Shown here piece by piece: positions 1 to 8,488 of a stretch of DNA of 64,000 nt (the stretch's first letter is position 1; every line of letters starts with the position of its first letter). Source of the DNA: an uncultured Christensenella sp. (GTDB lineage Bacteria > Bacillota > Clostridia > Christensenellales > Borkfalkiaceae); assembly GCA_910586245.1 (NCBI GenBank), contig CAJUFY010000001.1, positions 124,001-188,000 on the forward strand, read 5' to 3'. Under the pieces are notes generated by a model. The model saw only the letters and a list, made by a program, of their open reading frames with translations, searched no databases and was not told where the DNA came from. Both the position numbers and the translations under genes were made by a program.

Positions 1-555
1 CATGAACAATTCGGGCAAGCGGTTTTTTCGGATCTCTTCAAACGCGTATTCGTTTTCGTCGTTCACTTCGCCCGCACGGCGCACGTAGCCCGTAATTTCG
101 ACGCCGAGTTTCGCAAGCAACTGGCGGCAAATACTGCCCGCCGCCACGCGCACGGCGGTTTCCCGCGCCGAAGCGCGCTCCAGAATGTTGCGCGCGTCGT
201 CCGTCGCAAACTTTTTGATTCCAGTCAGATCGGCGTGACCGGGGCGGACTTTGGTCAAACGGCGCTGAGAAAGGTCGCACCCTTCGGGCGCCATGAATTC
301 TTTCCAGTTTTCGTAATCGCGGTTGAATACCGCCAGCGCGACGGGACTGCCCAGCGTCGTGCGGTTTCTGACCCCCGCAAGAATTTCCGCCTCGTCCTTT
401 TCGATGCGCTGCCGTCCCCCTCTGCCGTATCCGCTCTGGCGCAGGGCGAGGTATTCCCCGATCTCGTTCAGATCGAGTTCCAACCCTGCGGGCAGCCCCT
501 CAATAATGGCGACAAGCGCCTTGCCGTGCGATTCTCCCGCCGTGGTAATCTTCAT
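1..555 (-). CDS. aroC: Chorismate synthase, N-terminal part (runs off window)
   Basis: Last step of the shikimate pathway: converts 5-enolpyruvylshikimate-3-phosphate to chorismate with reduced FMN, in the cytoplasm. The 185 codons present start MKITTAGESHGKA and show the family signatures GESHG near residue 8, RQSGYGRGGRQRIEKDE around 39-54, and RPGHADL near 103, followed by the RNILERASARETAVRVAAG block. The family is normally about 360-390 residues, so roughly half is missing at the window edge; nothing indicates it is broken. The start lies 3 bases after the stop of the upstream metallo-beta-lactamase gene, so it is probably the third gene of the patatin transcript. Identification is firm. 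Confidence 0.95.
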   Translation of the reverse strand, partial: MKITTAGESHGKALVAIIEGLPAGLELDLNEIGEYLALRQSGYGRGGRQRIEKDEAEILAGVRNRTTLGSPVALAVFNRDYENWKEFMAPEGCDLSQRRLTKVRPGHADLTGIKKFATDDARNILERASARETAVRVAAGSICRQLLAKLGVEITGYVRRAGEVNDENEYAFEEIRKNRLPELFM

Positions 556-558
556 AAT

Positions 559-1533
559 TTACTCCGAATCCGTATGTATCGTATAACTTCCGTCCCGTAT
601 GGAAAAGACGACGTTCCCAAGCTCGTCCGTGCGGTAAATTTCCGCGCCCGCCTGCGCGAGATTGCGCACCGTTTCTTCCGCAGGGTGCCCGTAAACGTTG
701 CCCCTGTCCAAAGAAAGAACCGCCGCCTTTGCGCCGAGCAATTCCAGCCAATCGGCACAGCACGCGTCCGCCGAACCGTGATGCGAAACTTTTAAAATAT
801 CCGTTTCCTCCAAGCGCACAGGATATCCCTGCGCGTCGAAAACCCCTTCCGCAAGCGCGTATTCGCGCATTAACAAACGTTCGCGCTTTTCGGTCGCGTC
901 GCCGCAGAGCAATACGCTTACGCCCGCATAGCGCAGGTACAGCACGCTCGAAAGATCGTTTTCGCTCTCGTCCGCTTCCGTCGAGCGGGGAGAAATACAC
1001 ACCGCGTAAGCGCCCGAAGGACGCGCGATCACGTCGTAGCGCGCAAGCGTCCCGATTTCCGCGCCGCGGCTTTTCGCAATCTGTTCCAAACGCAGATACG
1101 CGCGGGAAGCGGAACCTTCCTGCGGCAGATAGAGTGCGCGCACGGGGAAATAGCGCAGGATTTCCGCAAGTCCGCCGATATGGTCGGAATCCGCGTGCGT
1201 CGCGACAAGCGTATACGAAACCGCGTTCAACCCCTTTAAATAGCGCACGAGCGCCGCCGACGTTTGAAAACTACCGTTTCCGCCGTCCACCACGAGCGCG
1301 TCGCCGTCGGGGAATTCCACCACCGTGCAATCGCCCTGCCCGACGTCCAAAAAATGCACCCGCATTTCGCCCGCTTCCCTTGCGGAAATCTTCCTTGCGG
1401 GAAGCATGCTTTTGAGCGGCAAAAAATATTCGAACAGTCCGAGCGCGACGACGCACGCAACGGCAAGCCCCGCAAGCAGAAACTTACGAAGGATTGCGCG
1501 CCGCGCAAAATTCGTCCGACGGAACGGATTCAT
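559..1533 (-). CDS. ComEC/Rec2-like metallo-beta-lactamase hydrolase, secreted or membrane-anchored
   Basis: A 324-residue stand-alone version of the C-terminal hydrolase domain of ComEC. Residues about 15-35 form one hydrophobic segment after a basic N-terminus (signal peptide or membrane anchor). From residue 57 come the family motifs: VHFLDVGQGDCTVVEFPDG, VVDGGNG, the metal-binding ATHADSDHIGGL, then SVLLCGDAT and LKVSHHGSADA. It lacks the multi-spanning competence channel of full ComEC, so a role in DNA uptake cannot be assumed; the relatives are thought to act as extracellular nucleases or phosphodiesterases. Its ATG overlaps the TGA of the patatin gene, implying translational coupling. 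Fold assignment is sure, substrate unknown. Confidence 0.85.
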   Translation of the reverse strand: MNPFRRTNFARRAILRKFLLAGLAVACVVALGLFEYFLPLKSMLPARKISAREAGEMRVHFLDVGQGDCTVVEFPDGDALVVDGGNGSFQTSAALVRYLKGLNAVSYTLVATHADSDHIGGLAEILRYFPVRALYLPQEGSASRAYLRLEQIAKSRGAEIGTLARYDVIARPSGAYAVCISPRSTEADESENDLSSVLYLRYAGVSVLLCGDATEKRERLLMREYALAEGVFDAQGYPVRLEETDILKVSHHGSADACCADWLELLGAKAAVLSLDRGNVYGHPAEETVRNLAQAGAEIYRTDELGNVVFSIRDGSYTIHTDSE

Positions 1534-2372
1534 TTCTTTTTCCTGCGCGAAGCCGCCTTGATCGCCGCTTTCACGTCCTCCATCTTCGCGCGCGCTTCGG
1601 CGTAACCGAGTTCCATCATCGCGTCCATCGCCGTACGGGAAACGTCCGTCGCGCGGTAATCGTATAAATTCGGGCGGAGCATGACGTCCGCCGCGTCGTA
1701 ACCGCGGCTCTTTGCGTTATCGAGCGTCTTAACCGGCACGAACGCGTTGATCGCGGTTCCCACGAGGCGGCTGATCCGCCCCTTTTCCTCTTCGGGACGC
1801 ACGAAGGCGGAAAGATCGATTGCAATTACGACGTCCGCTCCCATTTCTTTGCAGATATCTGCGGGAATGGCGTTCGTATACGCGCCGTCGTAATAGCGCA
1901 CGCCGTCCATTTCCACAGCGCGGAAAAAGGGCGGGATCGCCGCCGACGCCGTGACCGCGCGTGCTGTGTTTCCGCTGCGCAGCACGACGCCTTCGTTATT
2001 CGAAGCGTCCGTCGCGCAGCACGCGAACGGCTTTTTCAGGGAAGCGATTTCCCCTTCGAGATAGTGCGATAAAAATTCCTCGGCAAAATCGAGGTCGGCA
2101 AACGGGCGCAGATTGCGCGCAAATTCCTTGCGATTCAAACTTTCGATGATCCCCGTCATGTCGGCGGAAGTATATTCCTTTGCGTAGAGCGCGCCCACGA
2201 TCGCGCCGATCGAGGTGCCCGTTATAATATCGAACGAGATTCCCTCTTCCTCGAACGCTTTGAGCGCGCCGAGATGCGCAAGCCCTTTCGCGCCGCCGCT
2301 GCCGAGCGCCAGCCCCACTTTCACGGGATTCTTTCTTGTAAACTTTTCTTTCCAGCGGGCAAAAAGGCTCAT
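1530..2372 (-). CDS. Patatin-like phospholipase
   Basis: 280-residue patatin-family serine hydrolase (RssA/YlbK type), expected to act on acyl lipids in the cytoplasm. The oxyanion-hole motif GLALGSGGAKGLAHLGAL lies at about 21-38, the nucleophile elbow GTSIG at 55-59 (Ser57), and the partner aspartate in DGAYTNAIP near 162, where the usual DGG is DGA. The C-terminus ends in a lysine run. A good ribosome site (AGGAGAG) precedes the ATG, and a sigma-A type promoter lies just upstream, so this is the first gene of a transcript continuing into the ComEC-like hydrolase and aroC. Natural substrate unknown. Confidence 0.88.
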   Translation of the reverse strand: MSLFARWKEKFTRKNPVKVGLALGSGGAKGLAHLGALKAFEEEGISFDIITGTSIGAIVGALYAKEYTSADMTGIIESLNRKEFARNLRPFADLDFAEEFLSHYLEGEIASLKKPFACCATDASNNEGVVLRSGNTARAVTASAAIPPFFRAVEMDGVRYYDGAYTNAIPADICKEMGADVVIAIDLSAFVRPEEEKGRISRLVGTAINAFVPVKTLDNAKSRGYDAADVMLRPNLYDYRATDVSRTAMDAMMELGYAEARAKMEDVKAAIKAASRRKKK

Positions 2373-2397
2373 ACTCTCTCCTAACGTCTTAATTCTT

Positions 2398-2426
2398 ATT
2401 TTACTCTTTTTTCAATAAAATGTAAA
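2398..2426 (-). promoter_or_regulatory. Sigma-A type promoter for the patatin-aroC unit
   Basis: TTTACA (complement of 2421-2426), 17-base spacer, TAAAAT (complement of 2398-2403). It begins 6 bases after the stop of the HAD gene and gives a leader of about 20 bases to the patatin ATG with its AGGAGAG site. Confidence 0.6.
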
Positions 2427-2431
2427 CCGTT

Positions 2432-3268
2432 TTACGAATTTTTACGAAATTCCGCCCGCGCTTCCAGCCACTTGACGACGCCGTCCTCCGCATTCGAGCC
2501 GATCACCGCCGTCGCAAGTTCTTTGAGTGCGGGCGCGGCGTTTGCAACCGCATAGCATTCGTCCGCAACGGTAAACATCGGCACGTCGTTGATTCCGTCG
2601 CCGAAACACACCAGTCTGTCGCACCCGAGCAGCGTTTTCAGCTTTTGCGCCGCCGCAGCTTTGCTCGCCGTTTTCGAAAGAATTTCCAACCAGTATTCGC
2701 CCGTATAAACGTCCTGACTGTAAAAACAACGGTAACGCGCTTCGAGCGCGGCGTGTACCTTGCCAAGCTTTTCTTTTTCGTCGATACAGGCGAAATAAAA
2801 CACGTCGCCGTCGAGCGCACGGTCGGCAGAATCAATTTCCCGCGCCCGCCCTCTGTCGTAATCGTTGCCGATGCGGGTTTCCACGAATTCGAGCTGCGCA
2901 CGGCTGCAATTTTTCCGCAAAAAGGAAAAACGGCTGCGCCCGTTGATCTGCGCGTATACGAGCGGCGTCAACCCCTCCGAGGCAAATCCCGCAAAAATAT
3001 CCGTGCTTTCCTCCCGCGTAAACCCGTCCATATGCAAAATTTTGTTGTCCTGCTCTACGATAAACGCGCCGTTGTGTACGATCAGAGGAAATTTGAGCGG
3101 AACGCCTTCCATGATCTTCCCCGCCGTGTTCAACGATCGCGCAGTCGCAAACGAAAATATCAGTCCCTCTTCGGTCATGCGGGCAAGCGCGCGTTCCGCG
3201 TAGGCGCTCAGCGTGCCGTCCGGTTGCAGCAGCGTACCGTCGAGATCGGTCAGATACAGCGTTGTCAC
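2432..3268 (-). CDS. HAD-superfamily phosphatase, Cof/IIB type
   Basis: 278-residue hydrolase of the Cof-like IIB group, which dephosphorylates sugar phosphates, FMN or pyridoxal phosphate. Motif I is LTDLDGTLL at 6-14 (two catalytic Asp), motif II the SFATARS region near 39, and motif IV FGDGINDVPMF near 220. The large cap domain sits between. The start codon is GTG and overlaps the TGA of the upstream PhnP-like gene (GTGA), so translation is probably coupled. Family call is firm; substrate cannot be read from the sequence. Confidence 0.88.
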   Translation of the reverse strand: MTTLYLTDLDGTLLQPDGTLSAYAERALARMTEEGLIFSFATARSLNTAGKIMEGVPLKFPLIVHNGAFIVEQDNKILHMDGFTREESTDIFAGFASEGLTPLVYAQINGRSRFSFLRKNCSRAQLEFVETRIGNDYDRGRAREIDSADRALDGDVFYFACIDEKEKLGKVHAALEARYRCFYSQDVYTGEYWLEILSKTASKAAAAQKLKTLLGCDRLVCFGDGINDVPMFTVADECYAVANAAPALKELATAVIGSNAEDGVVKWLEARAEFRKNS

Positions 3269-4098
3269 ACCGTCACCGTCAGCCCGTCGTACGCTGCGAT
3301 CACGCCGTATTCCGCTTCGGCGCGGCGAAGATTTTCCGCCGTCGGCGCTGAATTATGCGAAAAGTGCGTGATCACTTTTTTCGTGCGCGCGGCGGCAAAA
3401 CCGATTTCTTCGAGCCGCGCAAGCACCTGCATATTTTCCTTCAAGCCCATGTGCCGACCGTTTCGGGAAGCCTCTTCCCAAAGGAACGTACAGTCGAAGG
3501 TAATCAGATCGCAAGGGGTTCCCCCGAGCGAGCGTAAGAACGCGTAATTTTCTTCGGGAAGCAATCCCGTATCGCAAAGGTGCAACATGCGTTTTCCGTC
3601 TTTTTCGATCAGGAACACGAACGGATCGTTCGAGGAATGTTTTGCCGCGAGCGGATAAACGCGGTAGCCGCCGAATTCCGCCTTTTCGAACGCGCGCAGC
3701 GTATGAATTCGAATGGTTTGCGCAACCTCCTCGCGCAATTCCCGCCGCGTACACTCCGCAAACACTTCCGCCGATTCCGCGTTTGCGTAGATATCGAGCG
3801 AAGGCGAACGCATATCCCGCGCGTATTTGTAACCGCGCAAAATAAAATCGTGCGCGTAAAAATGGTCGAAATGCGAATGCGTGACGAGAAGATACTTCAC
3901 CGCCGAAAGGTCTGCGCCGAGCACGGCGGCGTGATAAAACGCGTCGGGCGGAAAATCGACGGAAAGCTCGCCGTTCACGAGCACTTGCGCGCGCGAACGC
4001 ACCTCTTTCTTTTTTCTCGCCTTGGCGCAGACGCCGCAATTGCAAAACAGCGCGGGCACGCCTTCCGCGGCGCCCGTTCCCAAAAATTCAACGTTCAT
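3265..4098 (-). CDS. PhnP-like metallo-beta-lactamase phosphodiesterase
   Basis: 277-residue MBL-fold hydrolase. The N-terminus FLGTGAAEGVPALFCNCGVC contains the CxCxxC structural zinc site typical of PhnP and its relatives. The metal motif THSHFDHFYAHDF is near residue 75, with further ligands in AAKHSSNDP and LLHLCDTG and a final HFSHN near 253. PhnP opens cyclic ribosyl phosphates during phosphonate breakdown, but no other phosphonate gene is nearby, so it may instead act on another cyclic nucleotide-like ester. No convincing promoter was found between it and efp; read-through from efp is possible. Confidence 0.82.
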   Translation of the reverse strand: MNVEFLGTGAAEGVPALFCNCGVCAKARKKKEVRSRAQVLVNGELSVDFPPDAFYHAAVLGADLSAVKYLLVTHSHFDHFYAHDFILRGYKYARDMRSPSLDIYANAESAEVFAECTRRELREEVAQTIRIHTLRAFEKAEFGGYRVYPLAAKHSSNDPFVFLIEKDGKRMLHLCDTGLLPEENYAFLRSLGGTPCDLITFDCTFLWEEASRNGRHMGLKENMQVLARLEEIGFAAARTKKVITHFSHNSAPTAENLRRAEAEYGVIAAYDGLTVTV

Positions 4099-4200
4099 AA
4101 CTTATTTTCCGTTCTCTCTTAAAATAAACGACAAGCCCGCGTCCGATAACGGAAACGAGCTGGCGTAAAAAACAGTATCGTAAAATATTGCGGGCGGAGC

Positions 4201-4764
4201 TTAAACTCTGCTCATGTACTCGCCCGTACGGGTGTCGATCCGGATGGTATCGCCCTCGTTCACGAACATCGGCACCTGGAAGGTCGCGCCCGTCTCCACT
4301 TTCGCCGCTTTGGTTACGTTGGTGGCGGTGTTCCCCTTTACGCCGGGTTCGGCTTCTACGACTTTCAGCTCCACGAAGTTTTCGGGTTCCACCGAAAACG
4401 CGTTCCCGTAAAGGAACTTCACCGTAACGGTATCGTTTTCGCGGATGTAGCGCAACGCGTCCTCTACCTGACTGTAATTGAGGGGGGTGAGGTTGAACTC
4501 TTCGTCCATGAAATAATAGAATTCCCCGTCCGTATACGAATAGGTCATCTTCTTCGTTTCCACCTGCGCCGTTTCAAGCTTGGTCGTGGGGTTGAACGTT
4601 TCGTCGGAAAGAACTTGTCCCGTTACGACGTTTTTCAGCGTAGTGCGGACGAACGCCGCGCCCTTGCCGGGCTTTACGTGCTGGAATTCGGTCACGGTAT
4701 AAACGCCGCTCTTATATTCGAACGTCGTGCCCTTTCTGATATCGCCTGCCATGATCTGTGCCAT
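4201..4764 (-). CDS. efp: Elongation factor P
   Basis: Ribosome-binding factor that relieves stalling at consecutive prolines. The 187 residues match the normal length and three-barrel layout: KOW-like N domain MAQIMAGDIRKGTTFEYKSG, central domain with the conserved acidic YYFMDEEFNLTPL near 85, and C-terminal domain ending GDTIRIDTRTGEYMSRV. The domain I tip carries Lys in HVKPGKGAAF (about 32-34), the position modified or used directly in other bacteria; no modification enzymes (epmAB, ymfI) are in the window. The start is preceded by AGGAG. It lies 42 bases after the Xaa-Pro peptidase gene, the common Firmicutes pairing. Confidence 0.96.
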   Translation of the reverse strand: MAQIMAGDIRKGTTFEYKSGVYTVTEFQHVKPGKGAAFVRTTLKNVVTGQVLSDETFNPTTKLETAQVETKKMTYSYTDGEFYYFMDEEFNLTPLNYSQVEDALRYIRENDTVTVKFLYGNAFSVEPENFVELKVVEAEPGVKGNTATNVTKAAKVETGATFQVPMFVNEGDTIRIDTRTGEYMSRV

Positions 4765-4806
4765 TGTAGTTACTCCTATATTACAAAATTTATAATCTTT
4801 GCCGAA

Positions 4807-5862
4807 TTAAAGAATCAAAAGTTTTCTTTCCGTCTTGCTCATAAACGAACGCACTTCGCCGCGTTCCAGACGGACGGTATCCTCGATGCGGATGCCGAGT
4901 TTCCCCGCCATATATACGCCCGGCTCGTCCGAAAAGACCATTCCGTCCTGCAAAACTTCTTCCCCGCGGGGCGAAAGCATCGGAAATTCGTGAATCTGCA
5001 ACCCGACTCCGTGCCCCAACGAATGCGTGAAATAACCGTCCAAGCCCTTCGTTTGCAGATATCCGCGGGCGATCGCGTCCGCCTGCGCGCCCGTCATGCC
5101 GGCGGTCAGTTTCCGTTTCACCAGCTCGTGCGCTTCATAAACTTCCGCGTAGACTCGTTTGAATTCTTCGTGTTTGCGATCGTCCCCGAACAGGAAGGTA
5201 CGCGTACAGTCCGAACAGTACCCTTCGTACTTGCAGCCGAAGTCGATCAGCACGGGATCGCCGAATTTAAGTTTGGAAAAACCCGTTTCGTGGTGCGGCA
5301 CGCTTCCGTTTGCGCCGAACGCGACGATCGTATCGAACGACGTGCCGGATGCGCCCAGCATGCGCATTTCGTATTCCAGCAGGGCGGCGGCTTCGTTTTC
5401 CGTCATGCCCTCTTTCAGCTCGCCCAGAACGGAAAGGAGCGCGTCCTCCGCGATTTCGCACGCGCGGCGAATCCGCGCAATTTCTTCCGCCGACTTAATC
5501 TGCATCGCAGATTTCAACGCGGGCATACAGTCGCAAAGCGCAAAGCCTTGCGCTTTCAGCGATTCCGCGCGCGGCACGTTGGTAAACAGATAAGGAACCC
5601 CCACCGTCCGACTGCCCGCAAGTAGTTCGAGCGCTTTGGAATATACGCCCTCTACCACGCGGATCCCGCTCCCCGCAAGCGCCTTTTCGGCGGCTTCGAA
5701 GTAACGGGAATCGACGACGAGCGTACAGCTTTCGCGCGAAAGCACCGCGTAGCCGTCCGTCGAATAAAATCCCGTGAGATAACGGCGCAGAAAATCTTCT
5801 TCAATCAAAAGCGCGTCCGCGCCCGCAGCGTCGTATATTTTGCGCAAATTTTCCCTGCACAT
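4807..5862 (-). CDS. Xaa-Pro aminopeptidase (M24 family)
   Basis: Cytoplasmic dimetal peptidase removing residues before proline; 351 residues from the ATG chosen here (MCRENLRKIYD). The N-terminal creatinase-like domain is followed by the pita-bread domain with metal ligands in VLIDFGCKYEGYCSDCTRTF, the HSLGHGVGLQIHE histidine block, and VFSDEPGVYMAGKLGIRIEDT. An in-frame ATG 30 bases upstream exists but lies inside the promoter, and the 5862 start sits exactly where transcription should begin, so the shorter form is preferred. There is no ribosome binding site: the mRNA is probably leaderless. Co-transcribed with efp. Confidence 0.92.
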   Translation of the reverse strand: MCRENLRKIYDAAGADALLIEEDFLRRYLTGFYSTDGYAVLSRESCTLVVDSRYFEAAEKALAGSGIRVVEGVYSKALELLAGSRTVGVPYLFTNVPRAESLKAQGFALCDCMPALKSAMQIKSAEEIARIRRACEIAEDALLSVLGELKEGMTENEAAALLEYEMRMLGASGTSFDTIVAFGANGSVPHHETGFSKLKFGDPVLIDFGCKYEGYCSDCTRTFLFGDDRKHEEFKRVYAEVYEAHELVKRKLTAGMTGAQADAIARGYLQTKGLDGYFTHSLGHGVGLQIHEFPMLSPRGEEVLQDGMVFSDEPGVYMAGKLGIRIEDTVRLERGEVRSFMSKTERKLLIL

Positions 5863-5868
5863 AGCCAC

Positions 5869-5897
5869 ATTATACCAAAAGCGCGCGGTCAAGTCAA
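5869..5897 (-). promoter_or_regulatory. Promoter giving a leaderless Xaa-Pro peptidase mRNA
   Basis: TTGACT (complement of 5892-5897), 17 bases, TATAAT (complement of 5869-5874). Only 6 bases separate the -10 box from the ATG at 5862, so the expected +1 is the A of the start codon. No GGAGG-like sequence precedes the ATG. Confidence 0.75.
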
Positions 5898-5939
5898 CGA
5901 TTTTTAAAAAATTTGTAAAACAACGGAATGCGGGATCTA

Positions 5940-6794
5940 TCAGCCGTCCCGCCGCGCCCCGTATATGCGTTTCATGGCAAGCGCGTCCTCGATCTGCGTC
6001 CCCGCCGATTCGCTCACGATATAGGGCTCTAACTTCAATTGCAACAACGCTTCGGCAAGCGGCTCGAATTCGGGGCCGTACGTCGTGTCCGCAAACGTGA
6101 GGTGTTTGATTTCCCCCTTTGCGCCGTACATGATTTTGGAAAAATGCACGTGGAAGTGCTTCATGCGTTCATAGCCGAGGCGATCCAACATCATTTCGAG
6201 CAGATCGAGATAATCGCGCGTCGTTTTGAGCGAACCCTGTTCGCGGGAATTGACGTGCCCGAAATCGACGCAAGGCGTATAAATTTCGTCCACTTCGCAA
6301 AACCGCACGATTTCTTCCGGCGTGCCGATCTGCGCCGTTTTTCCCATCGTTTCGGGGCAGAACATGCAATCCTGCAAGCCGTTCAGATATATATAATCGC
6401 GCAGAACGTTCAACCGATCGACCGTCCGTTGCACGACGGCTTCCCGCCCCTCCTTGCCCTGCGCCGCGGGGTGAAAAACGCACCGTTTCCCCTGCATAGT
6501 TTTTAACGCCTTCGCGCTATCGAGCACGTAACCGTAAGACTTTGCCGCCATTTCGTCGTCGGGATTGCCGAAGTTAATGAAATACGGCGCGTGCACCGAA
6601 ATTTCCACCCCTTCGCGCGCGAACGCGTTGCCGATGGAAACCGCCTTCTGCTCGGACATGCGCACGCCTCTGCCGAAAGAATATTCGAAGCAGTCGAGTC
6701 CGTGCGCCTTTACGAACGCCGCCGAATCCTCGCTGTGTTCGTAACCCGCCGCATAAAAACTTTCCGAATTACCGCTCGGTCCGAATTTGATCAT
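5940..6794 (-). CDS. Endonuclease IV-like TIM-barrel protein
   Basis: 284-residue AP endonuclease 2 family protein resembling deoxyribonuclease IV. Metal-ligand segments expected of the fold are present: SVHAPYFINF near 63, CVFHPAAQG near 102, FCPETMGK near 143, CVDFGHVNSREQG near 174, KHFHVHFSKI near 210 and IVSESAGTQIEDA near 259. This supports a phosphodiesterase acting at abasic sites, although sugar isomerases share the fold. It has a GGAGGA site and follows ribF by 12 bases, so it is probably the last gene of the rimP-nusA-infB operon, an unusual position for a repair gene. Confidence 0.8.
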   Translation of the reverse strand: MIKFGPSGNSESFYAAGYEHSEDSAAFVKAHGLDCFEYSFGRGVRMSEQKAVSIGNAFAREGVEISVHAPYFINFGNPDDEMAAKSYGYVLDSAKALKTMQGKRCVFHPAAQGKEGREAVVQRTVDRLNVLRDYIYLNGLQDCMFCPETMGKTAQIGTPEEIVRFCEVDEIYTPCVDFGHVNSREQGSLKTTRDYLDLLEMMLDRLGYERMKHFHVHFSKIMYGAKGEIKHLTFADTTYGPEFEPLAEALLQLKLEPYIVSESAGTQIEDALAMKRIYGARRDG

Positions 6795-6806
6795 ATCTTT
6801 CCTCCG

Positions 6807-7661
6807 TTATACGCATTCGATATCTTTGAGCAATTGCGCCTGCAAAGCTTCTTTGCCCGAAAATTTCATGACGGGGCGCAAAAATTCGGTAAAATAAATC
6901 CGCACTTCCGCGCCGTAAAGATCGCCGTCAAATCCCTTTAAATACGCTTCCACTTTCTTTTCGTCGAGCGCAAAGGTAGGGCGCGCGCCGAGGTTTACGA
7001 TCGCGGGATAATTCCCCGCGGGCGTTTCGGCAAAGCCTGCATACACGCCGTCGCGGAGCGGAAACTTCCGCGCGGGATAGCTCACGTTCAGGGTGGGAAA
7101 GCCGTAACTGCGCCCCACTTGCCGCCCGTGTTCCACGATCCCCTGCACGAAGAAACCGCCGCGCAGTTCCTTGTTCGCCGCCGCAACGTTCCCTTCCGCC
7201 AGCCGTTTTTTGATCGCCGATACCGCGATTTTCTCTCCGTTTTCCGTCTTTAACGGCAACACCGTAACGGGGCAGGGCGCTGCGCGCTTCAACAGTTCGG
7301 GCGTACCGCCCGCATCCTTGCCGAAACGGAAATCTTCCCCGCAAAAGATTGCCCGCACGTTCAGCCGCGCAAACAGTGCGCCCAAAAACGCTTCCGCAGG
7401 CGTGTTTTTCAGCGCGTCGGAAAAAGGAAGCTCTATCACAAAGGAAAATCCTTCGCGATCGAACACCGTTTCGCGCTCCTGAAACGTGAACAGGTCCCCG
7501 CCCGTTTTGCCGCCCGAAATGGTCGTAAGCCCCACGGGAAGACCCGTTTTTTTCGCTTCGCTTAGCAACGTCCCGTGTCCCGTATGAAACCCGTCGAAGC
7601 CGCCCAGAAGCAACGCGCAGGGCGATTGAAACGCTTCGCCTTCCGCAAGTACCTTTAACAT
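6807..7661 (-). CDS. ribF: Bifunctional riboflavin kinase / FAD synthetase
   Basis: Makes FMN then FAD from riboflavin and ATP. The 284 residues are slightly short for the family (about 300-315). The N-terminal nucleotidyltransferase has GGFDGFHTGHGTLL at about 20-33 (the GFHxGH motif). The C-terminal kinase shows GRSYGFPTLNV near 183 and YPAIVNLGARPTF near 215. The ATG overlaps the end of truB by 7 bases; the truB-ribF pairing is standard in Firmicutes. Flavin from this enzyme would serve chorismate synthase, among others. Confidence 0.95.
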   Translation of the reverse strand: MLKVLAEGEAFQSPCALLLGGFDGFHTGHGTLLSEAKKTGLPVGLTTISGGKTGGDLFTFQERETVFDREGFSFVIELPFSDALKNTPAEAFLGALFARLNVRAIFCGEDFRFGKDAGGTPELLKRAAPCPVTVLPLKTENGEKIAVSAIKKRLAEGNVAAANKELRGGFFVQGIVEHGRQVGRSYGFPTLNVSYPARKFPLRDGVYAGFAETPAGNYPAIVNLGARPTFALDEKKVEAYLKGFDGDLYGAEVRIYFTEFLRPVMKFSGKEALQAQLLKDIECV

Positions 7662-8488
7662 AATTTCTTCTCCGCCCGCACGAAGCCGCCTTCCGCCCGC
7701 GCCAGTCCGTAAAATATATCGCCGAAATACAGTTTATAAAGCCCGTCCGCGCCGTTAAACGGCACCTTCACGCCGTTGAAAATGCGCGGATCCGGCGCTT
7801 CGAGCACGGGAAAAGGCAAAACGCTCTCGGTCGGAATCAGATATTCTTCCGCGTTTTCCGCCGAAAGGCGATCGAGCCGCACCGCGGTTTCCGCCGTGAA
7901 CACGCCGCTCTGCGTACGTTCGAGCGCAGACATATAACCCTTCGTTCCCAGCGCAGCCGCCACGTCGCGCGCCAACGCGCGGATATACGTTCCGCCGCCG
8001 CATACGATTTCGAACGCAAATTCGTCGGGCGCCGTTCTGCCGAGCAGGCGAAACGCTTCCACGCGCACCCGCTTGGGCCGTAACGTAAATTCCGCGCCCG
8101 AACGCGCCAGTTCGTATCCGCGTTTGCCGTTCACGCTCTTCGCGCTGTATCTGGGCGGAATCTGTTCGATTTCGCCCGTAAAACCCGCAAGAGCTTCCGC
8201 GAGTTCCTCTTCCGCGGGCACCCGCCCGCCGAACAGGAGTTCGCCCTCCCGATCGAGCGTTTCCGTCGTAACGCCGAAGCGGAAACGCGCCCTGTAAACT
8301 TTCGTTTTTCCCGAAAAATAATCGAAGAGGCGGGCCGCATTCCCCACGCCCACGGGAAGCACTCCCGAAGCGAGCGGATCGAGCGTTCCCATGTGTCCGC
8401 ACGGCGTACGGCAAATCCGTTTCACCCGATTGGTCACAAACGCCGAGGAGACCCCCTCTTCCTTGTAAATATTGAAAAATCCCGTCAT
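7655..8488 (-). CDS. truB: tRNA pseudouridine-55 synthase
   Basis: Forms pseudouridine 55 in the T loop of tRNAs. 277 residues; the catalytic aspartate is in HMGTLDPLASGVLPVGVG near 32-49, followed by GKTKVYRARFRFGVTTETLDREG and the PRYSAKSVNGKRGYELAR segment. The start ATG overlaps the TGA of nrnA (ATGA). The usual C-terminal PUA region is short. Identification is firm. Confidence 0.95.
   Translation of the reverse strand: MTGFFNIYKEEGVSSAFVTNRVKRICRTPCGHMGTLDPLASGVLPVGVGNAARLFDYFSGKTKVYRARFRFGVTTETLDREGELLFGGRVPAEEELAEALAGFTGEIEQIPPRYSAKSVNGKRGYELARSGAEFTLRPKRVRVEAFRLLGRTAPDEFAFEIVCGGGTYIRALARDVAAALGTKGYMSALERTQSGVFTAETAVRLDRLSAENAEEYLIPTESVLPFPVLEAPDPRIFNGVKVPFNGADGLYKLYFGDIFYGLARAEGGFVRAEKKLC

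Noticed and set aside
4099..4200. Promoter for the PhnP-like gene
   Set aside because: TTGTCG is present but no -10 box at an acceptable distance; expression from efp read-through is as likely.
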